Part shown: positions 1-11,054 of the stretch, piece by piece | Numbering within the stretch: the stretch's first letter is position 1 | How the letters are laid out: every line of letters starts with the position of its first letter | Assembly (NCBI GenBank): GCA_900618425.1 | Contig: UZAN01039721.1 | Coordinates: 44,872 to 108,871 of the forward strand | Direction of reading: 5' to 3' | From: Echinostoma caproni | Lineage: Eukaryota > Platyhelminthes > Trematoda > Plagiorchiida > Echinostomatidae | Length of the DNA: 64,000 nucleotides | Notes under the pieces: model-generated | The model's input: only the letters and a program-made list of their open reading frames with translations | Database searches by the model: none | What the model was told of the DNA's origin: nothing | Made by a program: the position numbers and the translations under genes

Positions 1-2879
1 TTTTAGTTGTATTCTGAAAACATTTCTACCAATATATTCATGATATGGATCCGATGCTTTTTCTGTACTCAACTGTGACCTTGATTATGGTAACGGTTCA
101 ACATTTATAACACAAATTGTTTATCCTCAATTAGAAAAACCGTGGGAAGAAACTGGGTTGACCAACACCTCCGATATGTAAATGATTCTTTAATATATGC
201 ATATATATATATACTGCTGAGTACAAATTTCAGGTGCTCTTTATTTGCTTATTCACCCGATGAAACCCTGTCAAATGACAATGGGTGATCACGACTCACA
301 TGTCCGTTTACACCCTCCCTGCTTACTTGTTTGTGTGTGTATGTGGTGGGAAAAGCTGGTACCTGCTCGTGAAAATACGATCATCCTTGGCAATCCTTGC
401 AATATGGATTTAACGGACAATGACAAAGCACATGTGGTACACATGCGGTTTGACTGACCGAGTCGGGTCTGCGTTTTAGGGAACAATGCGAAGAATTCAA
501 CTATGTTATTCCTGACAAAGCCAAAAGCAGACCACTTCATTTACGAAAACAAAATTGCAAAGCGCGTCTTCTCCAGATAGGATTGCCTCATAGTGGGAAA
601 ATGGTCTAAGGAAGTAATCAGTAACTGTGAAGCACTTGAGAAACAGCCTAAAATGCACACACTCCATTGTTTTCGAACCCGAATAATTGTTTCATCCTGA
701 CAGTACGTTCCCTTTCACTGGCAAATGCCGCCACAAAGTAGCAATGAAGAAATCCAATTGGTTGAACCGTGTAGAGTTTGAAGAATGGTTACCTTCCATG
801 ACTTTTATTACTCAGCTTATAGTTTATTCAGAACATTCGCAGTAATAGCGATGTAGAAAGCTGAAAATCCACCAAACACCGATGTGTAAGGCACAAACAG
901 ACTTGCCTAGAAAGCGCATCTTGCTCGTACAACCATCGTTTGGTACGGGACCATCTTCTACCTTCATGGAGAGGTTAACAGAAAAGCTCAACTTTGGTTG
1001 GTTTATCCTTGTTTCCAATGTGATGCATAACAAAGCGTTGCTGAGTCCACATTTCTTTGATCACACAATAAATGGAATGACTGTTTTACAGTCGCTTTCT
1101 AAGTTGATAAACCAGCGTATTCAATTGTTGAATCCCGAGCAAAGACAGGATTTATTTCTAGTACAGCTGCCTGTTCAATATTCGAGGGCAGAGAGAACTT
1201 GACATTCTTTCACATTGAAAGCGCTCTGCTTTTGGCTTTGAGTTCCAGTATCCCTCAGAGCCAGAGGAAGAACAAAGACCATATGATCGTCAGATTCGCG
1301 TATGTTCGACTGAATGCGTCAAGCACTGAACCACTTGACAATAGCGACAATCATAACATCATATGCGGTCACGGTCAATGACACTGTCTGTATACCTGCT
1401 AACCCTTGACACCCCTAACACGCATTGTCCGGAATAAGGAGATTGAGTTCTTCGCATGTTCCCCGAGAAGATCTGACGCATTCAGCCAGACCACGTGTCT
1501 CATGTGAGTAACGGAGGATTTGGTCCAATTTTAAAGGGAAATTCGTCGGGAATATGTCAAATGAGGCGTGAACTGAAAAGCTAGGAAGTACTGGACAGCT
1601 GTTTCGACCACATGTTTCTCTTTCTGTCTAAGTCTGTCTTGCATTGACTGATAACTGTGACCTGTTTTTCACGAGTAGCGAAAGGCCATCAAAAAGCGGT
1701 CGGTTTCCCGACCACCAACACACGCGCACCCACATACTCTTCAAGAGGGTGAGTGCGAGCGGATCTGTGAGCTATGATCAACCACTGTATTCTACACACG
1801 GATTCCTTAATATTGATCGGTGATTTTCTTCTGCGTGAGGAACAATTTCCCCACTGACGAATTTATGTAGAATCAGGGAAACATGTTACAAAGTGGTATC
1901 CGCGGTGCCACTGAGTGCCGGATAAGATAAAAGGTTCAGTAGTATAGCGGATGTCACTTTGCAACTTATTTCCCGGATTGGCGGTACCGTGATAAATTGT
2001 GTTAACTAGCTATCCACTACAAAGGTGGAAAGCAGTGACACTTTTTCTACTGTGAATTGAGCTGAGCTGAGCGGTTGAAGACACCACCCTTTCACAGTAT
2101 TACTCAACTTTTTTGTAGTCACTGGCGTCTTCTGGAACATATTTATTCCACCCTGAACCAATCCACTTCGTAGAAAATTGTGCATTGTTTCACAAATAAA
2201 TTTACCGGTTGTTATTTCGGCGGCCTGAGACAGTTGATTTCTTCGCACGGTACTCCAAAACTCAAATGTGATGCGTTGAGCCAGACCAAATCTCTTTTGT
2301 GATCTTTCATTTAGCAGCGAAAGGTCGAAACAGGGTAGACGGCTTTCCGCACCAGAAACACAGACGAATATGATGGCACGGCCGGAGCAGTTCTGCTAAA
2401 TTTAATTGTTAACTATTATCATCATTATCATCACCAATATCATCCGTGTCATCATCGTCATCATAATTGCACAGTGATCATTGCCAAGCTGATAATGTAC
2501 ACAAATTAAATGATAAAGTACAAGATAGAGAATGATGGGACCTAATGCATAAACAGAAACACAGTACACAAGTTAAGTGTTCATACTTACCTTTTAAAGC
2601 ATTCGAACCTGATAGGTAATGACAACAAGACTGCCACTGCTTTCGGTTAGTTGTTATATGTATGCATCAGTGTCTCAAACCAACCAGTTAAAGAGTCTTT
2701 TGAACCCCAATCTGGGAGACGGGAGATAATTGTTTTACCTAATCACCCTATGCACTTCTTCTTGTCTCGTGTTCATATCATCTGTTGACCTCCAAGTGTT
2801 TTCTTCAACCTGGAGTAGCAAATGCAAATAAAGCGCGGTGCGGTAGACGATGACTGGACATGCACAATACGTGTCCCAA
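1..2879. other. Gene-poor stretch, no gene recognised
   Basis: No open frame here shows a recognisable domain, signal peptide or convincing splice structure. The frames are short and overlap on both strands. The longest, 106 codons at 882-1202 on the plus strand, matches no family I know. The only structure I see is a short AT run near 200-214 and an imperfect ATC-type trinucleotide microsatellite at about 2415-2466. Confidence 0.5.
2415..2466. repeat. Imperfect ATC trinucleotide microsatellite
   Basis: The stretch is made mostly of ATC/TCA units (atcatcattatcatcacc and similar) with interruptions. This is an ordinary simple repeat. Confidence 0.8.
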
Positions 2880-3320
2880 ACTAGCGAAGCCTACTCACCT
2901 GAATTGGATGGGACAACCAATTCTCCATCAAATCATTACCAAATACGCGACACTTTTCCTCAGAGTTGCTTACGCGCTTGCTCTGTCCGACCCGCGCCAA
3001 ACCAAGTAGTCATCGGCAGTCAAAGACTTCTGGACGACGAATATCTTCCGCTGGCAAATTTAGGGTCTCGCAGCCATGAAGCAGAAATGACCGCATACTA
3101 GTGCAGCATACACGACCTTCCAGTTTCAACGGCACATCACCTCTGCATCAAAGATGTTTCAACTCTAAGCTGCTCGAGCATTGGAAATACGGGTTGTAAC
3201 TTCATTGACTATGCTCCCGTCATTTTTCACGCAGCTACCCTAGTAGGAGACAATTTACACCGGCTAATTCTTGACCAGCAAGCATCAACGCCGGAGTAGA
3301 CGACACACAATCTTATAGCA

Positions 3321-4258
3321 TCACTTAGCACTTTGCAGGTGCAAAGCATATATATATATACCGAATGAATTTACAGAACCTGAAAATCTGTCAAGACCGC
3401 TTTGCGCATCCTCCATACATTCAAACCGACAAACGATGTTGTACTCTAAATAGCACGGCTTTTCTCCAAATACCGGTTCAGTACCAACATTTTGGAGACC
3501 AATCAGCGCATTCTCAGGTATATCTTCTACGACAAAATTGAACATGAATGGCGAAATACGGCACTATTGACGAACGCGGTTCCTGTTTTTGAACGATTTA
3601 CTTAGCCCACCATATACCCTTACTCTACCAGGAGTATGCAGAAAAAGCGACTGCAATCGGTTTACATACTTCTGCGGCACTCTTTTGCGAATCATCGACC
3701 CCGTGAGAGCTTAACGGTCAACTGAATCGAAGGCTCCTTTTAGGTCAAGGAACACTGCGATTGTTGATCGCTGTGTGTCGCGCAATTCAAGGACTTGACG
3801 CAGAGAAAGGATTTTGTCGATGCAACCGCGACCTGGTCGAAATCCTGTTTGCTGCACCCCCTCAAGGGTGTCAGGCGGCGAAGTGTCACAGAAGGCAATA
3901 CTCCTGTGATAAAGGGAACTAAACTAATCCCGCGGTGCTTTGCACAGTCGTCGTTCTTTAAGACGGGGACGATCGACGATCCACACGAGGACAAAGAGCT
4001 ACGCTCCTTCGAAGAAATGCTACGAAGTAAACTAGTAATCTAGGCAACTAAAGAATAACTGCCCATCTTGAAAAGAACAGGGAGAAACCCATCAGATCCC
4101 GCAGTTTTCCCTTTCCCTAATGATTGCATACAACCTCGTACTTCCAATTCTGATGGAGGCTCACATGTTACCATCCCTAGATTTTTCGCTGCAATTGCCG
4201 GACTGGTCGCATTGGACCAATTGAACTGTTCACCAGAATACTCTGCCCAGCGATTCAA
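3321..4258 (-). pseudogene. LINE reverse transcriptase fragments
   Basis: Minus-strand frames carry successive RT blocks. The first, at 4258-4040, reads RWAEYSGEQFNW and then GSDGFLPVLFK, which is the fingers entry of LINE RTs. The second, at 3994-3740, reads KHRGISLVPF and the region preceding the first catalytic Asp. The third, at 3545-3321, reads FNFVVEDIPENALIGLQN. The Y-x-D-D block is not readable: the expected place reads YLEYNIVC, so the catalytic aspartates are lost. Several frameshifts make this inactive. Confidence 0.8.
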
Positions 4259-4879
4259 TCGTTGTTCTTTATTGTGGATACTCTGTCAAATTTGTTATCG
4301 CAAATGGTCTCGCTGCCCGACATGCCACGGTTTGCGGTGCTGCGTATCAGTTGAAACAGTCTTAGACTATTCCCTTATGCAGAAGCCATCTCCATATCAT
4401 TGGCTATTTTGGCCCATCAGTTTTCGCGATCTTTCCTAATCCTTTTCCTGAGTTGACGTTGCAGGAACCACCGGTCCCTATGCTGATTCCGGCAGATTGG
4501 GGTCTTTCGTTTTGGATTCATCAGCATCACAGATTCTTGAGAGATCCAGAGCCTTCAGCGAACTTCGGGCTTGGTCCGACAAACAAAGTTTGCTGGTAGG
4601 TGCATCGTAAATTTAATTCGATCTCACTGTTGGTCTCCTACACTCTGTCGCGTTTCTCCTAGCTCCCGTGCCAGCTTCCCCCCATAACGTGCGCAGAAGG
4701 ATCGCGCAGAGGATGGTAACCTAACTGAGGAGAAGATTTTTGCCGATGACGGATGAGTCGGAGAGTGCAACGTAACAGAACTAATGCTTGATCCGACTAA
4801 ATGCAGGTGGTCCAATAGGATCTGCACTTATATGCTGAACTACACCAACGGTAGCTTCCAGCTATAAGAACGATTCGGG

Positions 4880-5150
4880 TCAACTTCCCCTTTGAAGTAG
4901 GACACAATGTGGCCTTTCAACGAGGGCTGTGTCGAAAATTGGTGCTAAATAGGAACAATCGATGATCCGCGTAGAACTAAAGTAGTTGATCACCGTTGTG
5001 TGTTCGTTGAACAAGAAGAGCAAATGCCCTCCTAGACAAGTTTTGGATGCTCTCAGCTTTCCAACCTGCGCGTTAAAATCCCCTGCCAGCACTATAATAT
5101 CAGAGCTGCGGTTCAACTGAATGAAGTCGGAGAGTTTGTCTTAAAAATGT
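4880..5150 (-). pseudogene. LINE endonuclease fragment
   Basis: The minus frame reads DIIVLAGDFNAQVGK and then LGGHL. This is the central GDFNA motif of exonuclease-endonuclease-phosphatase type LINE nucleases, whose Asp and Asn bind metal and phosphate. Downstream the frame diverges from the family and lacks the usual ATW...QIDHI block. Upstream, related pieces (RRGIRLALNDEAKASL) lie in shifted frames up to about 5440. It is part of the decayed LINE spanning 2.9-5.4 kb and has no function on its own. Confidence 0.8.
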
Positions 5151-5440
5151 ACCCTTTGTGAAGTAGGACTTCAGCTGGTTACTGCGTATGTGGAAATGAT
5201 GAACAAACACCTTTTGGTGTTGCTGCCCTTTCGAAAACTAACGAAACTCTGGAGCATTGTTGTGCACAAGCAACTATTAACGGGTATCTAAACTCTCAGT
5301 GATGCTTTAGCTTCATCGTTTAGTGCAAGCCTTATACCACGCCGACCCAATGAGCGGACCTCATCGTCTCCTGATGTACGAAGGACCAGCTGGTCAGGCT
5401 GTTGTTTTCTTCAAGTGTGAGTAGTTTTGAAACAGACAAG

Positions 5441-7825
5441 CTGAGGTTAGAAAAACCCTTTTTTAATTATATTTGATTTGTCTGAGAGTTGTATGTCAAC
5501 AATAACTAAGATTGATCAACGACTGGCGAGGACTAGCGACATTTTGCTGCAAACGTTTAGGCAACAGATGGCAAACATCCGGAATATGCCGTCTGCAAAG
5601 CGTTACACAATAGTGCAAGGTTACTGATTGTATTTAATGAAAACTGAACGTAAGAAAGGTTTTTGAAGTCTAGCTGTTTATTGTAGCTGTTGGTTTTCTT
5701 TCTAATGGCCTATGAATATTTTGTCTAGAAGGGATTCTAGTGAGTTGATCATGCCTAAGTCTTCTTCACATCAGTATGAAATTTTATTGAATAAACATTA
5801 ATGAGTGCTACATAAACTGAGGGACGGTTGTTTATATAGTCCAAGAGGAAGCCACACTACACGTACTACTACACGTACTCTATAAAAATGATTATGCTTT
5901 TGTTCAAACGAGGTGTTTGTAAACACAGGTTGATATGATATGAGTGCGGTCTGAAAGTGCTGAAATAAATTCTGGTTGAGGATTAATTAAACAGCGATGT
6001 CTTCATAGGTGAAATTGAATTGGTAAATTGCTGAACCTTGATCTTCACCTGATAGCAGTGCGGTGTCGATCTAACTGCGCAACTTTCAATACCTCTAAAA
6101 TTACTTACATCGGCTTAGGGCTCATGCTTGTCACTTATCCTTCTCGTAGTTCTGAACCTTTTTTTCCTATTTGACTCTCCTTCTTGAACCTCGTTTGTGG
6201 CAAATTTTGTTTCCCAGGGACCCAAAAGAACACATTCGATCCTCAAATGCAAATTATTTGCTCATTCAGAACGCCTCCTTCAAAGCCACCGTCTAATAAG
6301 CAACATTTTTTAGCATCATAGTCACCTTTGGATTGTGTCTTTTTCATTTGCGACCCGGTAATTGCCCGCCGCAACTAGCCAGTGCTAAATGTCTGTACCT
6401 GGTCTAGTTCGAATTCTGGCTATTCGTTTATCAGTGACCAGAGTATTTGACATAATTGTTACTGAGCAGTTATTGTTCACAAGAAAGCTGGCATAATATT
6501 TACTGCACATTTCTCATTCGATTGAAGTAAGGTTCTGGTCTGTAGTAAATAAACTGAACTACTAAGTTCCGTACTCAGCAAGGCATCATTTCACTGATCG
6601 GACTCAATGTACACACTGCTGGATACAACTTTGAGACGAATGTTAAGGAACATATTTTGTGTCCTACTCAGTGTATTGGGTCTGTATGGAAATTCCTGAG
6701 TTAACTCAGACAAGAAGAAAGTAGTCTGAAACTTCATCTTAAGAAAATCTTTCAAGATGGTTGAAAAGTGACCATCACGTTTTTCCCGTTCATTTCATTA
6801 TGGGTATTCGAAACGTGGGTCTAACAATCACTCTCATCGTAGTCAATGGTACCAATTTCGAACACTTTCTGACTTTCTTGGGGCTGCTTCAGAGAAATGT
6901 GAAGTCTCCGTTTCCACGTCTGTAATTCAAATTATTTATACGGATGATGACGTCATTTGATCGGAATGCAACACAAGTTTTCTATTTCGGAATATTGTAG
7001 CAACCTTCTATTCAATTTATCTTTGGTTCATTAGCTTTCGCATACAGATAAATATGTCTAACTGGATGGAAACGTGTTCATCCATACCGAAGGATCCCAT
7101 CGACTTCTAACAATTGTTCAGTGATGTTCTTTACTGACTAAACGATTCCGACCGTCAATTTATCTACCTAACTTGGTGTCAAAACTTCCCACTAACGTCT
7201 TTGGTCTTCGCACATACTCCATGCGTGAAAAAGGGATGAATATACTCTTTGACATGTTTTGTGTTTGAGGTACTTTGATGTGTCCAGAAATTTGCTTGTG
7301 AAAGTCATTTACTCTAATGCCAACAAACTCCGCTTTTTTATTACTCAACTGTGTTCTTCAGCGATCACCGCTCAAAAAGCTGACTATTTTGATATCCTTC
7401 ATTTTTGCATTACATCAAACATGAGTAAGATTTCAGGCTCCAACCTCATGACATTTATTGAGAGCATCAAGTTTATTTTATACAAATTGTCTTTTCACAA
7501 AACTGAAACAATGTCAACCAATCGTTACATGAACAATTCACATTAAAAGTCGGTACAGGGTGATGTATTGTCGAATGAGTTCATTGTTTCCCTGATATTT
7601 CGGGCGTATTTTTACTGTATTCGGAGAAACAGAACACGCTTTTTTGAAACGGGTATAACAGTGTTCGTCTCTCTGGGTTTTCGCATGTAATTTTTGTCCC
7701 ACTTAAAACTATTTTGAACATATACGCTGATGGCTTTTCGACAACAAAGCGTTAAAGCCAGTCCGTAACTTTTTTTCTTTACATTTTACTTGCTTTTAAT
7801 TGAATAAAGAAAGGTAAAATTTTCA
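5441..7825. other. No gene recognised
   Basis: This is AT-rich sequence with only short overlapping frames. The frames at 7160-7348 (minus) and 7259-7546 (plus) overlap and neither shows a domain. I see no repeat structure by eye. Confidence 0.45.
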
Positions 7826-7960
7826 GGAAGAGGGAACCGGTCAATCAAAGGGCTGCTATTCGATACACAATGGGCTGGTGGGATTCGAACACATCCCCGA
7901 GGTGATAATTTGGTGACGTTACCAGCGGGCCACCACCCCAATGGGAATTCATGCCCTGTA
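7826..7960 (-). repeat. tRNA-derived SINE, family A, copy 1
   Basis: On the minus strand this holds a tRNA-like Pol III promoter. The A-box-like TGGCCCGCTGGT lies at about 7921-7932 and the B-box-like GTTCGAATCC at 7881-7890, close to tRNA spacing. The same order, with shared flanking words (the reverse complements of gggctg and acacaatg), recurs near 19.5 and 44.6 kb. Copies of this kind are transcribed by RNA polymerase III and mobilised by LINE proteins. It does not fold as an intact tRNA. Confidence 0.7.
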
Positions 7961-10578
7961 ATGAATAAAGCAAATACTTTAACTCGATTTGACTTTTTAG
8001 ATATTCTTGTATTGTACGTGAAAGTGCTTCCGACTGTTTGGAATCACGAGAACCTCCTTGTTTTCACCTCGAATTGCATGCAGAATTGTACTTGCTTCAT
8101 GCTTGCCGAAGTTATTACAATACAATACAATACAATACTACTCATTAGTAGCATGAACCTAAACTCGGTAGGTTTTGTTATACAAACTTGTGTTGTTAGA
8201 TAGCAGATCACAATGTCGACGGGAAGCGACCCATGTAAAATTAAAAGCAGTTAAAATTACTTTATGCATTAAACTGATTGATTTGTTAGCGTGGTTATCC
8301 TAATAACTACGATTAAGCGTAGAATCTACTTGATGTTTGAATCGTTCCCACCCACGCAATGCCGTCTTTTTAAGAGCTCTTCAGCACATAAGTCAGTTGA
8401 GTGGAATAGGAGGACCCTACAAATAATATTTCTATCCGAGCGTGTTTCCGGGTCCAATTTTGTCGTTTGACTGAGCAACCCTCGAGTACTGTAACCAGGT
8501 ACTGAGTTTTGAGCGTACCAAAGTGTATTCATGATTTTCCGACTTTCCGAATAAATACTTGAATAGTTACTGAATCTACCAATAGGCTAAAAATATCAAT
8601 TAACAGCCAACTTCAATCGCTTTTGTAGGTACTACTGTGTGATCCTGATTGACGGTCTTACTTGACTCGTACATATTTAGCCTTCATATTTGTTGTTTTC
8701 AAATGATGCGGTAGATGTTGTACCACTTTTGTGATAGAAAAATTGATGTGCATATTAACGTGTATTCATTTATGGGAATCACAACACAGCTGGTTTGTAT
8801 TTTAGCGTAATGACAAGTGCGGGTATCTACGCGTACCATTCAGTCCAAAGATTTTACTTTAACCCTGTAATAAAAGTGATGAAAGTGTCATATATCACAC
8901 CTAACTAAAAAGTTATTTGCTCTAGGTCTTTAACGAGTTCTAGTAGGACCTTCTTTTTCTTGTCACTTAGATGGTAAGCGAAATTCGATACTGCTGAATT
9001 GCGCCAAGTGTTCATATAGAATACCAGGTATCGAAAATTGGATTCAATTTCGGCACATAAAATAGAACGAGTTTGGGTTGATGGATGAGAGCGTTAGAAA
9101 TATTGAAGGCAAAATTTTAACATCAAGTAATTTGAAGATCTATCAGTTTTGTGATTAGAATGTTCGTGGGAATTGGAGGAGCACGGCGTGTAATCTCTAA
9201 CCCGCGGCAAGTTGAGGTGAAATCCTTCAGATTGCACAATGCAAAAACCTGGGGCAAGATTGAAGTGTGATAAGACAAATACACCGGAAAACAGAAGAAC
9301 CTATGTCTTATTTAATCCCGTTAGCGGTTATGGGAGATTGGACATGTATGTATGGACTTAATAACAAGTGACGTAAAACCTGTGTGAGTGGACCAGTGAC
9401 ATGCTTGAGCATCAATCGGGAGAACAGATCATCTGAGCTAGTGATTTTCACAGTCCCAGGAGACCGGGTTGATTGTAAACAAATAGTCGATGAAGAATGG
9501 GATTAGGAAATTGTCATAATAATAAAAATATATAGAGGATCAAGGCTGCCTATTCCTTCTGTCCGTACATCAACTTTATCCCTCACCAAGAACAGCTTCC
9601 ATTCTCTCCTTCTATGACTTGCATCGCGAACAAAACATTCATAAATTTGATCTGTTCTCTCATTTACATGGAAAGTTGTTTGACCGCGGTTGTTTTTTCT
9701 TACTTGCATGCTCGTCTCCTTCCGTAGTATTACAGATTTTAAAATGAAAGCCTACCGTACCTCAATGGTGAAACTATGAGTTCACAGAAAAATACACCAT
9801 AAAAATTGCATTCATTGCCTTAGTCAACTAGTAAAAGGCGTACTGAATGTACTGAAGTGAAAATTCCTCTGATAAAATGACAAGAGATTTGTTTGAGACC
9901 ATTACTCGTTCAACTATAGTCCTGGGAAAATTCAGAAATGATAAATGGAGCTGTTTTGTCCTTCTTATCAATGGACAGTGGTGCATATCTTTAGCTGGCG
10001 TTTGATAATTTCAGTCTGGATTGTAAATTTATCAATCATACACGTTGCCCCCAAGACACCCGATTAGATCAACACGCTGGCGGTGCATGGATAAAATTGC
10101 CGTCACAACTATATGTAACGCATGAACCAATGTTTATTCCAAAAGCTATTCCGTTATGGTCACTAAACAATCTCGACATGCGGCCAGCAGCAAATAAGTG
10201 GATGCCGTTTGGTAGAAGAACAAAAGCCTTAGGATGGTCATGCTGAGTTCAAGGTTTGATGCTCATTGCTTGTTGTGTGCAAGTGTGCAAAGCTCTGAAA
10301 CCGACAGCTTATCAGAATTTGCAGTCCATTAACGAACTAAGCACTTGACTAACGGAGTCAATGGATTTGCACTAATCGATAGACCTAATCTGTCCAATCT
10401 GCATTTGCTGTGTCCGATGGAAAAGCGCCCTATAAAATTGAATCAAACCTTCCACCACTCGAATGATTCTTCTATTCAGTTTTCAAAACTTGCTTTGTCT
10501 ATCTGGTGAAGCAGATAAATCTCATTGTGGCCGAAATCTGAGCATTTCGTGTGACCTTCTCAACCGTTGTGGTACAGG
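7961..10578. other. No confident gene; one AATAC microsatellite
   Basis: The stretch contains a pentanucleotide run (ACAAT)n at about 8113-8138. Otherwise only short frames are present. A 68-codon minus frame at 9709-9503 reads somewhat like protein and its start runs directly into a GTAAG, which could be a splice donor. It matches nothing I know, so I do not call it. Confidence 0.4.
8113..8138. repeat. Pentanucleotide microsatellite (ACAAT)n
   Basis: About five tandem units of acaat are visible in a short run. Confidence 0.9.
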
Positions 10579-11054
10579 AAACAAGTGCATATTTAGCAAG
10601 TTGGCTTGGTGAATCCTTGAGAGTGGAAGTGTACAAGCAAACAAGTATTTTTCAAATTAAAAACAACACGGCAAGAGAAATGATTGTTCCATTTCGCCTG
10701 TTCGCCGAGCTTGGCAATTTGTTTGCAAGCGTTTCATCACCAGCCGAGGTGACATCATCAGTGCTTGTGAAGATGATGTCACCTCGGCTGGTGATGAAAC
10801 GTTTGCAAACAAATTGCCAAGCTCGGCGAACAGACGAAATGGAATTCATTTCACCCGAGCTACGTGAACCGATTTTCAATATTTTGTCAACAGAAATGAT
10901 TGTCTAAATTACTTTTGAGTGCACAAAATGGAAGGATGCCGTCTGGACACTCATTTCTTTTGCCGTGTTGTTTCCAATTTGAGAAAAACTTTTCTGTTTG
11001 TACAATTCCACTCTCAAGAATGCACCAAGCCAGTGTGCTAAATGTGCGTTTGTT
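10579..11054. repeat. Long inverted repeat (foldback element)
   Basis: The inner arms, 10687-10759 and 10772-10844, are 73 bp each with two mismatches by my reading, around a 12-nt spacer. Beyond them the symmetry continues: 10579-10686 pairs imperfectly with about 10946-11054. The right arm is interrupted by roughly 90 bp that begins and ends next to the direct repeat aaatggaa (10837-10844 and 10926-10933). Transcribed, it would form a long hairpin. The 118-codon plus frame across it (10551-10907) is explained by the symmetry and is not called as a gene. A partial third copy of one arm lies at 48468-48540, so this is a dispersed element, possibly a foldback transposon or MITE. No terminal target duplication was recognised. 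Confidence 0.85.
10837..10933. repeat. About 90-bp insertion within right arm of foldback element
   Basis: The left arm continues past its inner 73 bp without a break, but the right arm does so only after about 90 extra bases. These are bracketed by two copies of aaatggaa. Either a short insertion with an 8-bp duplication or slippage during copying would explain this. Confidence 0.5.

Larger units (their letters stand above)
2880..5440 (-). mobile_element. Decayed non-LTR retrotransposon (RTE-like LINE), copy 1
   Basis: An intact copy would encode an apurinic-type endonuclease followed by a reverse transcriptase that nicks the target and primes cDNA synthesis there. Read on the minus strand, the parts occur in the right order. 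Endonuclease fragments lie at about 5440-4880, including GDFNAQVG and LGGHL. A linker at 4480-4260 contains RIRKDREN and WAKIANDMEMASA. RT fragments lie at 4258-3321 (GSDGFLPVLFK, KHRGISLVPF, FNFVVEDIPENALIGL). A C-terminal tail at about 3220-2880 includes EVTTRISNARAA. Many stops and frameshifts separate the pieces, so it is a pseudogene. It resembles the better preserved copy at 59.8-63.55 kb. The exact ends, clade (RTE versus CR1) and any target duplication could not be fixed by eye. Confidence 0.85.

Noticed and set aside
882..1202. 106-codon plus-strand frame with protein-like text
   Set aside because: No domain, no signal peptide, no splice support, overlapped by a minus frame at 824-1033.
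9503..9709. Minus-strand frame starting ATGCAA/GTAAG as a possible exon
   Set aside because: Only a single donor-like word. No acceptor or homology could be seen.
10551..10907. 118-codon plus-strand open frame
   Set aside because: It lies across the inverted repeat and its mirror frame is open on the other strand. Coding on both strands comes from the symmetry.
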